A DNA stretch of 32,227 nucleotides from Bacteroidota bacterium (GTDB taxonomy: Bacteria > Bacteroidota > Bacteroidia > Bacteroidales > UBA6013): positions 1-32,227 of the forward strand of contig JAIFMG010000140.1 of NCBI GenBank assembly GCA_020048645.1. The letters run 5' to 3'. Shown in pieces: positions 27,801 to 32,227 of the stretch. Under the pieces are notes generated by a model. That model ran no database searches and was not told the DNA's origin. It was given only the letters and a program-made list of their open reading frames with translations. The position numbers and the translations under genes were made by a program. Numbering within the stretch: the first letter of the stretch is position 1; each line of letters starts with the position of its first letter.

Positions 27801-29589
27801 GGAGGTCTCGGACGGCGTGCAGGTGGGCACGGCCGCGCTGGCCATCAACGTGCTCAACGTCAGCGACGAGCCGCCCGTGGTCTCCAGCTTCGTGGCGCAG
27901 GTGCCCGAGGACATGGCCCTGAACCAGGAGCTGGCCCAGGTGCTGACCACTGACCCCGACAACACGCGCTTCGTCTATTCCATCTTCTCGGGCAACGAGT
28001 TCGGCATCTTCACCATCAACCCCAACACCGGGGCTATTTTCCTGATCGAGCCGCTGGACTACGAGAGCCAGACTTCGCACGAGCTGCGGGTGGAGGTGGC
28101 CGATGGCGTTTACGAGGGCTTCGGCACCATCACCATCGCGGTGCAGGATGTCAACGACCTGGCGCCGGTGCTGTCGGTCTCCGACCTGTCCTTGCCGGAA
28201 GACCAGGCCCTGGGCGTGGTGGGCCAGGTTTCGGCCACCGATGCCGACGCCAGCCCGGAGTTCCGCTCATTGAGCTTCTCCCTCGCGGGGGGCCTGGGCC
28301 ACGAGGCCTTCGCCATCAATGCCGCGACGGGCGCCATCAGCCTGGTTTCGAGCCTCGACTACGAGGCCCGGGCTTCGCACTTGCTGGAAATCCTGGTCTC
28401 GGACGGCGCCAACACCGACGCCGCGACGGTGGCCGTGGCCGTGGGCAACGCCAACGACCTCGCGCCCGCGGTGGAGGATGCCGTGGTGGACCTGCCCGAG
28501 AACCAGCCGCTGGGCACGCAGGTGGCCGCGGTGGGGGCCGCTGACCCCGACGGCTTCGGCACGCTGGGCTACTCTTTCGCCTCGGGCAACGAGGCCGGGC
28601 TGTTCAGCATCAACGCCAACACGGGCCGGGTCTTCCTGGTGGCTTCGCTCGACTTCGAGACCGACGACGAGCACCTGCTGCTGGTCAACGTCTCGGACGG
28701 GCTGAACGTGGGCCAGGGGCAGGTGCGGGTCTTCGTGCGCGACCACAACGACGAGGCGCCCCGCATGGCCTCGGCCAGCCTGGCCATCACCGAGGGCACG
28801 CCCGTGGGCACGGTCTTCCACACGATGGACGCCTCCGACGACGACCCGGGGACCAACCTGGTCTTCTCCATCCTCGAGGGCAACGGCCTGGGCTGGTTCA
28901 GCATCGACGCCGCCGACGGCCGGGTCTTCGTCAGCCAGCCGCTCGACTTCGAGACCCGCGACTTCCACAACCTGAGCTTGCAGGTAACCGATGGGCAGTA
29001 CAACGTGGTGGCCAGCCTCCAGGTGCTCCTGCGCGATGAGAACGACGAGAAGCCCCAGATCGACGACCGCACGGTCCAGGTCTCGGAGGCCGCCTTGCCG
29101 GGCACTTTCCTGGCCCGCCTCGAGGCCACCGACCGCGACGCCAACAGCGTGCTCCGCTACTCGCTCGCGCAAGGCGCCGGCCAAGGCCGCTTCGCGCTCA
29201 GCCAGGAGGGCGAGCTGCGCTTGGTGGAGTCGCTCGACTTCGAGCGGGTGCCGGGCTACGAGCTGGACGCGATGGTCTCGGACGGCCAGAACAGCGCGCT
29301 GTTCAAGATTTGGGTAGTGGTGGAGGACGCCCAGGAGACGACCCTGGTGAGCGACAACATCTTCTCGCCCAACGAGGACGGGCTGAACGATTTCTGGCGC
29401 GTCGAGAACCCGCAGCTCTACCAGGGATGCGAGTTCAGCATCTTCGACCACTTGGGCAACTCCGTCTATGAAAGCCAGGGCTACGAACAGCCTTGGCGCG
29501 GGCAGGGCTCGCCCGTGGGCACCTACTACTACCTGGTGCGCTGCGGCGATGGCGTGTTGCACAGCGGGGCCGTTACCTTGGTCCGATAA
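21868..29589 (+). CDS. Giant cadherin-repeat adhesin with gliding-motility type B (CHU_C-like) C-terminal domain
   Basis: 2573 aa from the ATG at 21868, chosen because an A-rich leader precedes it and a signal peptide (MKKVAILLLLLFTTGTKSTWA) begins there; an in-frame start about 100 nt upstream lacks these. The shared module spans about 24-135. Four DUF5018-like repeats (starts 142, 238, 333, 428) follow, then twenty cadherin-like repeats of about 97-101 aa from residue 518 to 2488, most with SDG and NDxAP or NDExP calcium-type linkers. The last 85 residues (SDNIFSPNEDGLNDFWRV, then IFDHLGNSVYE, then GTYYYLVRC) are the gliding-motility-associated C-terminal domain, a type B T9SS signal. The neighbouring PorP/SprF gene supports a SprB-like surface adhesin that is exported and held at the outer membrane. 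Probable calcium-stabilised rod; ligand unknown. Confidence 0.9.
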   Translation: MKKVAILLLLLFTTGTKSTWAAPPTWTVNPSGFQYSMVVTGALNFFAVESTDPNDMIGAFVGGQCRGVARPVYFPAIDRHLVFFYLYGNAITGDTLSFQMYDASADQVYALSQRIPFVADTEIGLPTLPYVFGYPEPSDQAEMLAFSLAEQTGPALIDPLARLASIQVQKATTLSALVASFTLSPYASATVAGTPQASGTTPNNFTDTLVYTVLAQDGQTERDWRVAVSVAPFSNANDFLTFGFNEQTGPATIDALTRTVEVEVAKGTDLTALVASFTLSPFASVAVGGVPQVSGLTANEFSAPLAYTITAENGDAQVWLVDVSRVPFSPENSFLAFSMAEQTGPATLSEASSRVDLEVVKGTDLSNLVASFTLSDFASARVAAAPQTSGLTANDFSAPLVYTLVAENGDTRDWAVNITRVPFSDKTDLLAFSLPEQVAPAAIDTVDGSLYLEVAVGTDLTALVAQFTLADFASAWVDGQLQTSGLTANDFSAPLGFVVLAENGLDSRLWTLTVREQNVAPTEIALSASGLDENNAPGQAVATLSATDANAGETFQFELVSGTGGDDNSRFFIVGDQLLAAASFDHEAEQALSVRVRATDSRGLAFARALALEVRDLNDVAPVVTPVVINLPEDQPLGAVGQALATDADLTPAFGPQSFLMLGGLGHESFTLYPSGQVNLVQALDYETRRQHTLLVEASDGANTGTGWVTINITDVNDVAPSLADLTVSLAETSPAGSLVASLSANDPDLNSTFSYSIVAGNGPGIFALDPLSGQVSLAAMLDFETAPQHVLTIEVSDGLNTSQAELTVLVEDLNDETPVAQDATFAFDEDHPLNTQVGSVVATDADAGTELFYSIFSGNQAGRFYLNPNTGGLYLVGLVDFETAPSYTLVVRASDGTFFDHATITLNLLDVNDLAPTINPQSFNLSESLPLAPTGSLVVATDADASAAFRQLSFALVGGDGHEAFSIDPATGELALVAPLDRESRVVHTLIVQVSDGVGQSSAEITVNVLDANDVAPTVPDQLWSVLETLPVNGELGRVAYSDPDSHNSFSFSILSGNESGFFSINPTSGTVRLAATIDHESQAQHVLLVQLSDGVQTGQGTITIEVLDVTDETPVVADETFSISESLAVNSPVGQVQATDTDPSSVFQFSIFSGNEAGRFLLNANTGELFLIAPLDHEAASSYRLVVRVSDGFNIGQGILDIVVEDANDIAPVVTGPDLEISEAAPLGGVGQVQAYDQDASPQFRQFQYELLGGQGSEHFSVDAATGEIALVQALDFETRQDHFLQVRVSDGANSGTRVLTVVVLDANDVAPTAEDQVVDLAEDRTLGTRVATVVGLDPDTRGRLSYSIAAGNDPALFSINPISGALMLVASPDFELQAQHVLTIDLFDEVNTGQCTLTFNILNVNDETPVVEADTVFLAEDWAVGASVGHVVAADPDGATNFFYSIFTGNLAGRFTIDQNTGELFLAAPLDHESASRFPLVVAASDGIFQGRASFVVEVLDVNDEAPAVSDLALSLSEATAPGVVGQLLATDRDASAAFRVFQYAATGGDTDFFGIDPSTGQVLLLQPLDFETHSQHSLLVEVSDGTNAGTARVSIAVTDANDVAPTVPDVQVLVAENLPLNGQVALMQATDPDLGGAFQFSIASGNLDGKFFINQATGELRLADWLDYETQSQYVLQIEVFDGAQSGFGSLTIDLANVNDEAPVVEAETFSVAEDLAPLSQVAFISFTDADLITGHSYSIFSGNEAGKFSINPNTGILFLASPLDHETFDRYNLVVRVSDGLRFGQNNLTIVVEDVNDNAPAVFPSSFSLSEAAALGNFGQVLASDADLSPEFRQFEYSLVGGVASEFFAVDAATGQIALVAPLDYETRTEHRLDVVVSDGPNQGQARLTVRVTDDNDVAPEVNDLQVSIREDLVVNDFVAQVRFFDPDESGDYGYAILAGNEEGRFKVNPSNGVVSIALPVDFETRARYDLTVEVSDGVQVGTAALAINVLNVSDEPPVVSSFVAQVPEDMALNQELAQVLTTDPDNTRFVYSIFSGNEFGIFTINPNTGAIFLIEPLDYESQTSHELRVEVADGVYEGFGTITIAVQDVNDLAPVLSVSDLSLPEDQALGVVGQVSATDADASPEFRSLSFSLAGGLGHEAFAINAATGAISLVSSLDYEARASHLLEILVSDGANTDAATVAVAVGNANDLAPAVEDAVVDLPENQPLGTQVAAVGAADPDGFGTLGYSFASGNEAGLFSINANTGRVFLVASLDFETDDEHLLLVNVSDGLNVGQGQVRVFVRDHNDEAPRMASASLAITEGTPVGTVFHTMDASDDDPGTNLVFSILEGNGLGWFSIDAADGRVFVSQPLDFETRDFHNLSLQVTDGQYNVVASLQVLLRDENDEKPQIDDRTVQVSEAALPGTFLARLEATDRDANSVLRYSLAQGAGQGRFALSQEGELRLVESLDFERVPGYELDAMVSDGQNSALFKIWVVVEDAQETTLVSDNIFSPNEDGLNDFWRVENPQLYQGCEFSIFDHLGNSVYESQGYEQPWRGQGSPVGTYYYLVRCGDGVLHSGAVTLVR
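21934..22275 (+). other. Shared ~110-aa module, copy 3 (N-terminus of the adhesin)
   Basis: Begins PPTWTVNPSGFQYSMVVTG and contains IGAFVGGQCRGVARPVYF, then GDTLSFQMYDASADQ and a final GLPTLPYVF. It matches copy 1 of the upstream protein in landmark order and in the FQYSM and FVGxxCRGVA motifs, although at the opposite end of the protein. Confidence 0.7.
22291..23418 (+). repeat. Four tandem DUF5018-like repeats (285-288 bp each)
   Basis: Copies start at 22291, 22579, 22864 and 23149. Each reads roughly LAFSxxEQTGPA, then a KGTDLTALVASFTLS segment, then QxSGLTANDFSAPLxY and AENGDxRxW. Spacing of 288, 285 and 285 bp shows tandem duplication. Confidence 0.85.
23719..29040 (+). repeat. Higher-order cadherin array: a three-repeat unit of 885-891 bp, six copies
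   Basis: Triplet starts are at 23719, 24604, 25495, 26383, 27268 and 28153, with the twentieth repeat at 29041. Intervals are 885, 891, 888, 885, 885 and 888 bp. Within each unit the first cadherin repeat has an extra-long strand of FRxFxYxLxGG type, the second a SYSIxxGN type, and the third a YSIFSGNEAGRF type. Linkers to the second repeat are NDVAP (NDLAP in the last unit) and to the third NDE/TDE/SDE. One extra cadherin repeat precedes (23419) and one follows (29041). Confidence 0.9.
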
Positions 29590-29633
29590 GCCTTCAAGAA
29601 AAAGGAGTTTTCATCTCGAAAAATCACAAGTCC

Positions 29634-30488
29634 ATGAAAATGAGAATTTTGTTCTTCTTGTGGGTGGCCTTGGCCGGGCGCGTCGCCCTGGCCCAGCAGG
29701 TGCCCTCGCCCAGCCTTTTCCTGCAAAATCCGTATCTGCTCAACCCGGCCTACACGCCCACCGAGGGCAAGCTGGAGGCCTACCTGCTCTTCCGCGACCA
29801 GTGGACCGGGGTCAAGGGCGCCCCCGAGACGCGCATGGCCGGGGTCAACGGCATCGTGGCCAAGAACATGCGCCTGGGCCTCAACGTTTCGCAGTACAAC
29901 CGCAACGTCTTGTCCACCAGCCGCGTGGAGGGAAGCTATGCCTACAAGGTGCAGTTCTCGGACCAGTCGAGCCTGCACTTCGGGCTGACGGCCGGCGTGT
30001 TCCAGAACCGGCTCGACCGCGACGCCATCCGGAGCGCTTCCGAGAACGACCCGGCCTGGAGCTCCAACCTCTTCGACGAGAGCCTGTTCTACTTCGGCTT
30101 CGGATTCCGCCTGCGGGCCAACCGGCTCAACCTCTCAATGGCCTCGCCCTTGCTCTACTCATCCCAGGAAAAGCGTACTTTCGCCACCTTCAACGCGATG
30201 GCCAGCTACGACCTGCCGGTGGAGATGCTCAAGCTGGAGGTTACGCCCTACGTGCTGGCCCGGACCTCGGTCGATTTCCCCAACTTCGCCGACTTTGGCG
30301 CCCGGCTGGCCTGGGACAAGCGCGTGTGGATGCAGATGGGCTTCCGGACCAACAAGGACGGCCTGTTCGGCTTCGGGGTCCGGTTCGGGCAGTTCGACTT
30401 GGGCTATGCCTTCGAGACCACCAATTCGAGGCTTTCGGCCGTAACGGGCGGCTCGCATGAGCTCATGCTCCTGTACTCGCTCGAATAG
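29634..30488 (+). CDS. PorP/SprF family type IX secretion-associated outer-membrane protein
   Basis: 284 aa from the ATG at 29634 (a second ATG at 29640 is equally possible). A longer in-frame extension into the adhesin gene is rejected because the signal peptide (ILFFLWVALAGRVALA) starts here. After QQ comes the family hallmark PSLFLQNPYLLNPAYTPTEG and then LFRDQWTGVKGAPET. The rest alternates short polar and hydrophobic stretches, as in an outer-membrane beta-barrel, ending in an aromatic-rich strand (LMLLYSLE). In Flavobacterium, SprF is needed for secretion of its adjacent SprB; PorP/SprF proteins also act with type B C-terminal domains as surface attachment partners. The gene starts 44 nt after the adhesin stop with an AAGGAG-like sequence between, so co-transcription is very likely. 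Confidence 0.9.
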   Translation: MKMRILFFLWVALAGRVALAQQVPSPSLFLQNPYLLNPAYTPTEGKLEAYLLFRDQWTGVKGAPETRMAGVNGIVAKNMRLGLNVSQYNRNVLSTSRVEGSYAYKVQFSDQSSLHFGLTAGVFQNRLDRDAIRSASENDPAWSSNLFDESLFYFGFGFRLRANRLNLSMASPLLYSSQEKRTFATFNAMASYDLPVEMLKLEVTPYVLARTSVDFPNFADFGARLAWDKRVWMQMGFRTNKDGLFGFGVRFGQFDLGYAFETTNSRLSAVTGGSHELMLLYSLE

Positions 30489-30499
30489 ACCTTTCTCTG

Positions 30500-30540
30500 A
30501 CCACCGGCGCGGCTTCGTCGCGCCGGTGGTTCTTTTGTTC
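30500..30540 (+). terminator. Strong intrinsic terminator after the PorP/SprF gene
   Basis: ACCACCGGCGCG (30500-30511) pairs perfectly with CGCGCCGGTGGT (30519-30530) around a GCTTCGT loop, followed by TCTTTTGTT. It ends the adhesin-porin unit 11 nt after the stop codon and lies only about 25 nt before the next gene. Confidence 0.9.
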
Positions 30541-30562
30541 AAACAAGACACATTTTTCTGAT

Positions 30563-31450
30563 ATGGTTGAAAATAATGAATGCCAAAAGCCAATGACAGA
30601 GATGGTGGAAGGGGCGAGCAACCCGAAGTCGATATTGATCGTGGACGATGAATTTTGGAACATCAGCACCGCCATCGACATCCTCAGCCGGATCGATTCG
30701 ACCTACCTCTTCTACCAGGCCAACAACGGCCAGGCGGGCCTGCGGGTGGCCCGCGAGAAGAAGCCCGACTTGATCCTGGTCGATTGGCAGATGCCCACCA
30801 TGGACGGCCTGGAGATGCTCCAGACGCTCACGGCCGACACGGGGCGGATGCGGATGCCCGCCATCATGATGTCGGGCGTACACATCGGCCCCTCCGAGCT
30901 CGAGGAGGCCCTCAGCGCGGGCGCCGTCGATTTCCTGACCAAGCCCTTCGAGGCCGTCGAGATGCGCGCCCGCGTCAACTCCGCCATGCTTCTGGGCCAG
31001 GCCTTCCGCCAGGTCGAGCTTTCCCACCTCAGCGAGCTCCGCACCATGGCCCTGACCCTGGCCAACAGCAATGCCATCCTCAAGGAGCTCAATGACAGGA
31101 TTGACACGATGCGCACCACCTTCCGCGTCAGCAACCGGCTCAGGGAAGAGCTGATCGGACTGCACAACATGCTCAACCGGGAGGATTCCAGGCTCACCTG
31201 GAAATTCTTCGAGGAGCGCTACCAGAGTCTCGACAGCCGTTTCTGGGACAAGCTGAACGCCATGTTCCCCGAACTGACCGGCGCCGAAAGGCGGCTGGCC
31301 GTCCTGCAGCGGCTGGGCCTGACCAGCAAGGAAATGGCCCAGCTTCTCTACCTGGAGACCGAGAGCGTCCACGTGGGCCGCTCGCGCCTGCGCAAGGCCC
31401 TGGGCCTAGAGCTGGGCGACAACATCACCCTGTTCTTGCAACAGCTCTGA
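30563..31450 (+). CDS. Response regulator with receiver domain and C-terminal LuxR-like helix-turn-helix
   Basis: 295 aa. The receiver domain spans about 21-140: acidic D28-D29 in ILIVDDE, phosphoacceptor D74 in LILVDWQMP, S104 in IMMSG and K127 in FLTKPF. A heptad-like helical linker (about 150-215) follows. The C-terminal segment (ELTGAERRLAVLQRLGLTSKEMAQLLYLETESVHVGRSRLRKALGL, described here by its ends ELTGAE and LRKALGL) has the LuxR/GerE-like helix-turn-helix pattern common in Bacteroidota regulators. No histidine kinase gene lies nearby, so it is an orphan within this window. Its position directly behind the adhesin-porin terminator suggests, but does not show, control of the surface block. 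ATG 30563 is the first start; M11 and M14 are alternatives. Confidence 0.88.
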   Translation: MVENNECQKPMTEMVEGASNPKSILIVDDEFWNISTAIDILSRIDSTYLFYQANNGQAGLRVAREKKPDLILVDWQMPTMDGLEMLQTLTADTGRMRMPAIMMSGVHIGPSELEEALSAGAVDFLTKPFEAVEMRARVNSAMLLGQAFRQVELSHLSELRTMALTLANSNAILKELNDRIDTMRTTFRVSNRLREELIGLHNMLNREDSRLTWKFFEERYQSLDSRFWDKLNAMFPELTGAERRLAVLQRLGLTSKEMAQLLYLETESVHVGRSRLRKALGLELGDNITLFLQQL

Positions 31451-31465
31451 TCGCAGGTCTTGACT

Positions 31466-31528
31466 CCGGTGCCGGATTTCGCCAAGCCCCAGGAGGGGCA
31501 GGGCGGAGTCCGGCATCGGCTTTTTCTT
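31466..31528. terminator. Long compound hairpin, probable bidirectional terminator
   Basis: An 18-bp stem (31466-31483 with 31502-31519, three G:U pairs if read as RNA from the plus strand) encloses a second hairpin GCCCC-AGGA-GGGGC, followed by CTTTTTCTT on the plus strand. It lies 15 nt after the regulator stop and 12-20 nt beyond the stop of the convergent gene, so it can serve both, although only the plus side has a good T-tract. Confidence 0.8.
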
Positions 31529-31539
31529 CCCCGTCCCCC

Positions 31540-32227
31540 TCACTGCCCCCCGACCCGTATCGTCCCGCCCGTGCCGATCAGCAGCAGGCCCTCCTGGCCC
31601 ACCCGCAGGGTCGAGCAGTCGAAGCCGCCCTGTTGCCCGGTGTCGTAGCCACCCAGAATGAGCACGTCCGTGTCGGGGCCAGGCTCGCCCCCGCCCCATG
31701 AGCCGCCGTCCCAGGTCGTGTTGCCGTCAAATTCCAAGTTCTCGAAGAAGGAGGTCAAGCCATCACTGCTCCCGATTAACGCATCAAGGTCGCCGTCGCC
31801 GTCGATGTCCGCGAAGCTCGGCGATGAGTAATTGCGCACGGCGGCCAGGCCGAAGGGGTTGAACAATCGGGTGGCGAAGCTGGGCGCGCCGGTGGTGCCG
31901 GTGTTCTGGAAGAAGAGGGTGTTGCCATTGTTTTCCCCGATGAAGGCGTCGAGGTCGCCGTCGCCGTCGAGGTCCACGAAGCTCGGCGAGGCGTAATAGC
32001 CCACGTCGGCCAGGCCGAAGGGGTTGCTCGCTGGGGCCTCGAAGCTGGGCGCGCCGCTGGTGCCGACGTTCTGGAAGAAGAGGGTATTGCCATAGGAGTT
32101 GCCGATGAAGGCGTCGAGGTCGCCGTCGCCGTCGATGTCCGCGAAGCTCGGCGAGGCGTAAAAGCCCACGTCGGCCAGGCCGAAGGGGGTGGTCGCTGGG
32201 GCCGCGAAGCTGGGCGCGCCGCTGGTG
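31540..32227 (-). CDS. FG-GAP/VCBS-type repeat protein, C-terminal part (5' end outside window)
   Basis: The frame is open to the window edge, giving at least 228 residues of a leftward gene. It has 55-residue repeats of the form SPSFADIDGDGDLDAFIG, then NTLFFQNxGTxGAPSF and NPFGLADVGYYA. The DxDGDGDLD loop is the calcium-binding FG-GAP/VCBS motif found in secreted beta-propeller proteins. The C-terminus departs from the repeats: NTTWDGGSWGGGEPGPDTDVLI, then GGFDCSTLRVGQEGLLLIG, a segment that in Bacteroidota usually leads on to more beta repeats and a T9SS tail. Here it stops after IRVGGQ with no sorting domain, so the gene may be truncated. Function unknown; a surface or secreted role is inferred. 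Confidence 0.8.
   Translation of the reverse strand, partial: TSGAPSFAAPATTPFGLADVGFYASPSFADIDGDGDLDAFIGNSYGNTLFFQNVGTSGAPSFEAPASNPFGLADVGYYASPSFVDLDGDGDLDAFIGENNGNTLFFQNTGTTGAPSFATRLFNPFGLAAVRNYSSPSFADIDGDGDLDALIGSSDGLTSFFENLEFDGNTTWDGGSWGGGEPGPDTDVLILGGYDTGQQGGFDCSTLRVGQEGLLLIGTGGTIRVGGQ
31780..32227 (-). repeat. 165-bp tandem repeat of the FG-GAP protein
   Basis: Equivalent bases (GAAGCTGGGC) recur at 31876, 32041 and 32206, exactly 165 bp apart, with high nucleotide identity between copies. At least two full copies and parts of two more are visible, and the array continues outside the window. Confidence 0.9.

Noticed and set aside
21733..28080. A 2115-codon minus-strand frame opposite the cadherin adhesin.
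   Set aside because: It mirrors the repeat structure of the plus-strand gene and has low-complexity shadow composition; the plus-strand cadherin protein explains the sequence.
31780..32227. CRISPR-like regular repeats at the right end.
   Set aside because: The 165-bp units are continuous coding repeats with no variable spacers, in frame with the FG-GAP protein.

Overview
The window looks like a chromosome segment of a gliding, high-GC member of the Bacteroidota. It carries a type IX secretion (T9SS) type A sorting tail, a type B (gliding-motility, CHU_C-like) tail next to a PorP/SprF-family gene, the yidC/pyrG/aroQ housekeeping block, and promoters of the TTG/TAnnTTTG kind. The genus cannot be fixed from the sequence; a GC-rich Saprospiria-like or related lineage is a guess.

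Layout, left to right. (1) Positions 1-2640 are strikingly AT-rich against the rest and hold one intact gene, read leftward: a 618-aa GHKL ATPase with a PD-(D/E)XK-like C-terminus. Debris surrounds it: two tiny reading frames, a decayed reading frame at 2647-3060, and the 3' part of a tRNA-Phe-like sequence at 3071-3126. This resembles an accessory island, possibly integrated at a tRNA, with a candidate defence gene. (2) 3171-6335 has intermediate composition: an N-terminal-nucleophile hydrolase-like protein fused to four membrane helices, and an AAA-ATPase-like/PDDEXK_9 protein, both leftward. (3) 6568-10679 is a core leftward operon aroQ-pyrG-yidC, with pyrG and yidC overlapping by 8 nt. (4) 10680-11287 is a divergent intergenic region, GC-rich near aroQ and AT-rich near its middle. 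(5) 11288-30488 is a rightward block of secreted surface proteins: a tail-fibre-type protein with an S74 intramolecular chaperone domain (567 aa); a 2884-aa multidomain LamG protein with a type A T9SS tail, closed by a strong terminator; a 2573-aa adhesin with four DUF5018-like and twenty cadherin-like repeats and a type B tail; and a PorP/SprF-like protein, again followed by a strong terminator. (6) 30563-31450 is a response regulator with a C-terminal LuxR-like helix-turn-helix. (7) 31540 to the window end is the C-terminal part of a leftward FG-GAP/VCBS-type repeat protein, cut by the window edge.

The surface block reads as a T9SS export/adhesion locus. The adhesin plus PorP/SprF gene pair repeats the SprB-SprF arrangement, in which the porin-like protein is needed for secretion and surface anchoring of the adhesin. 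The two giant proteins share a roughly 110-aa module (three copies in all). The cadherin array is built from a three-repeat higher-order unit of 885-891 bp repeated six times. The most interesting targets are the AT-rich ATPase-nuclease island with its tRNA scar, the higher-order cadherin array, and the modular 2884-aa protein. All domain names come from reading motifs by eye; no database search was run.
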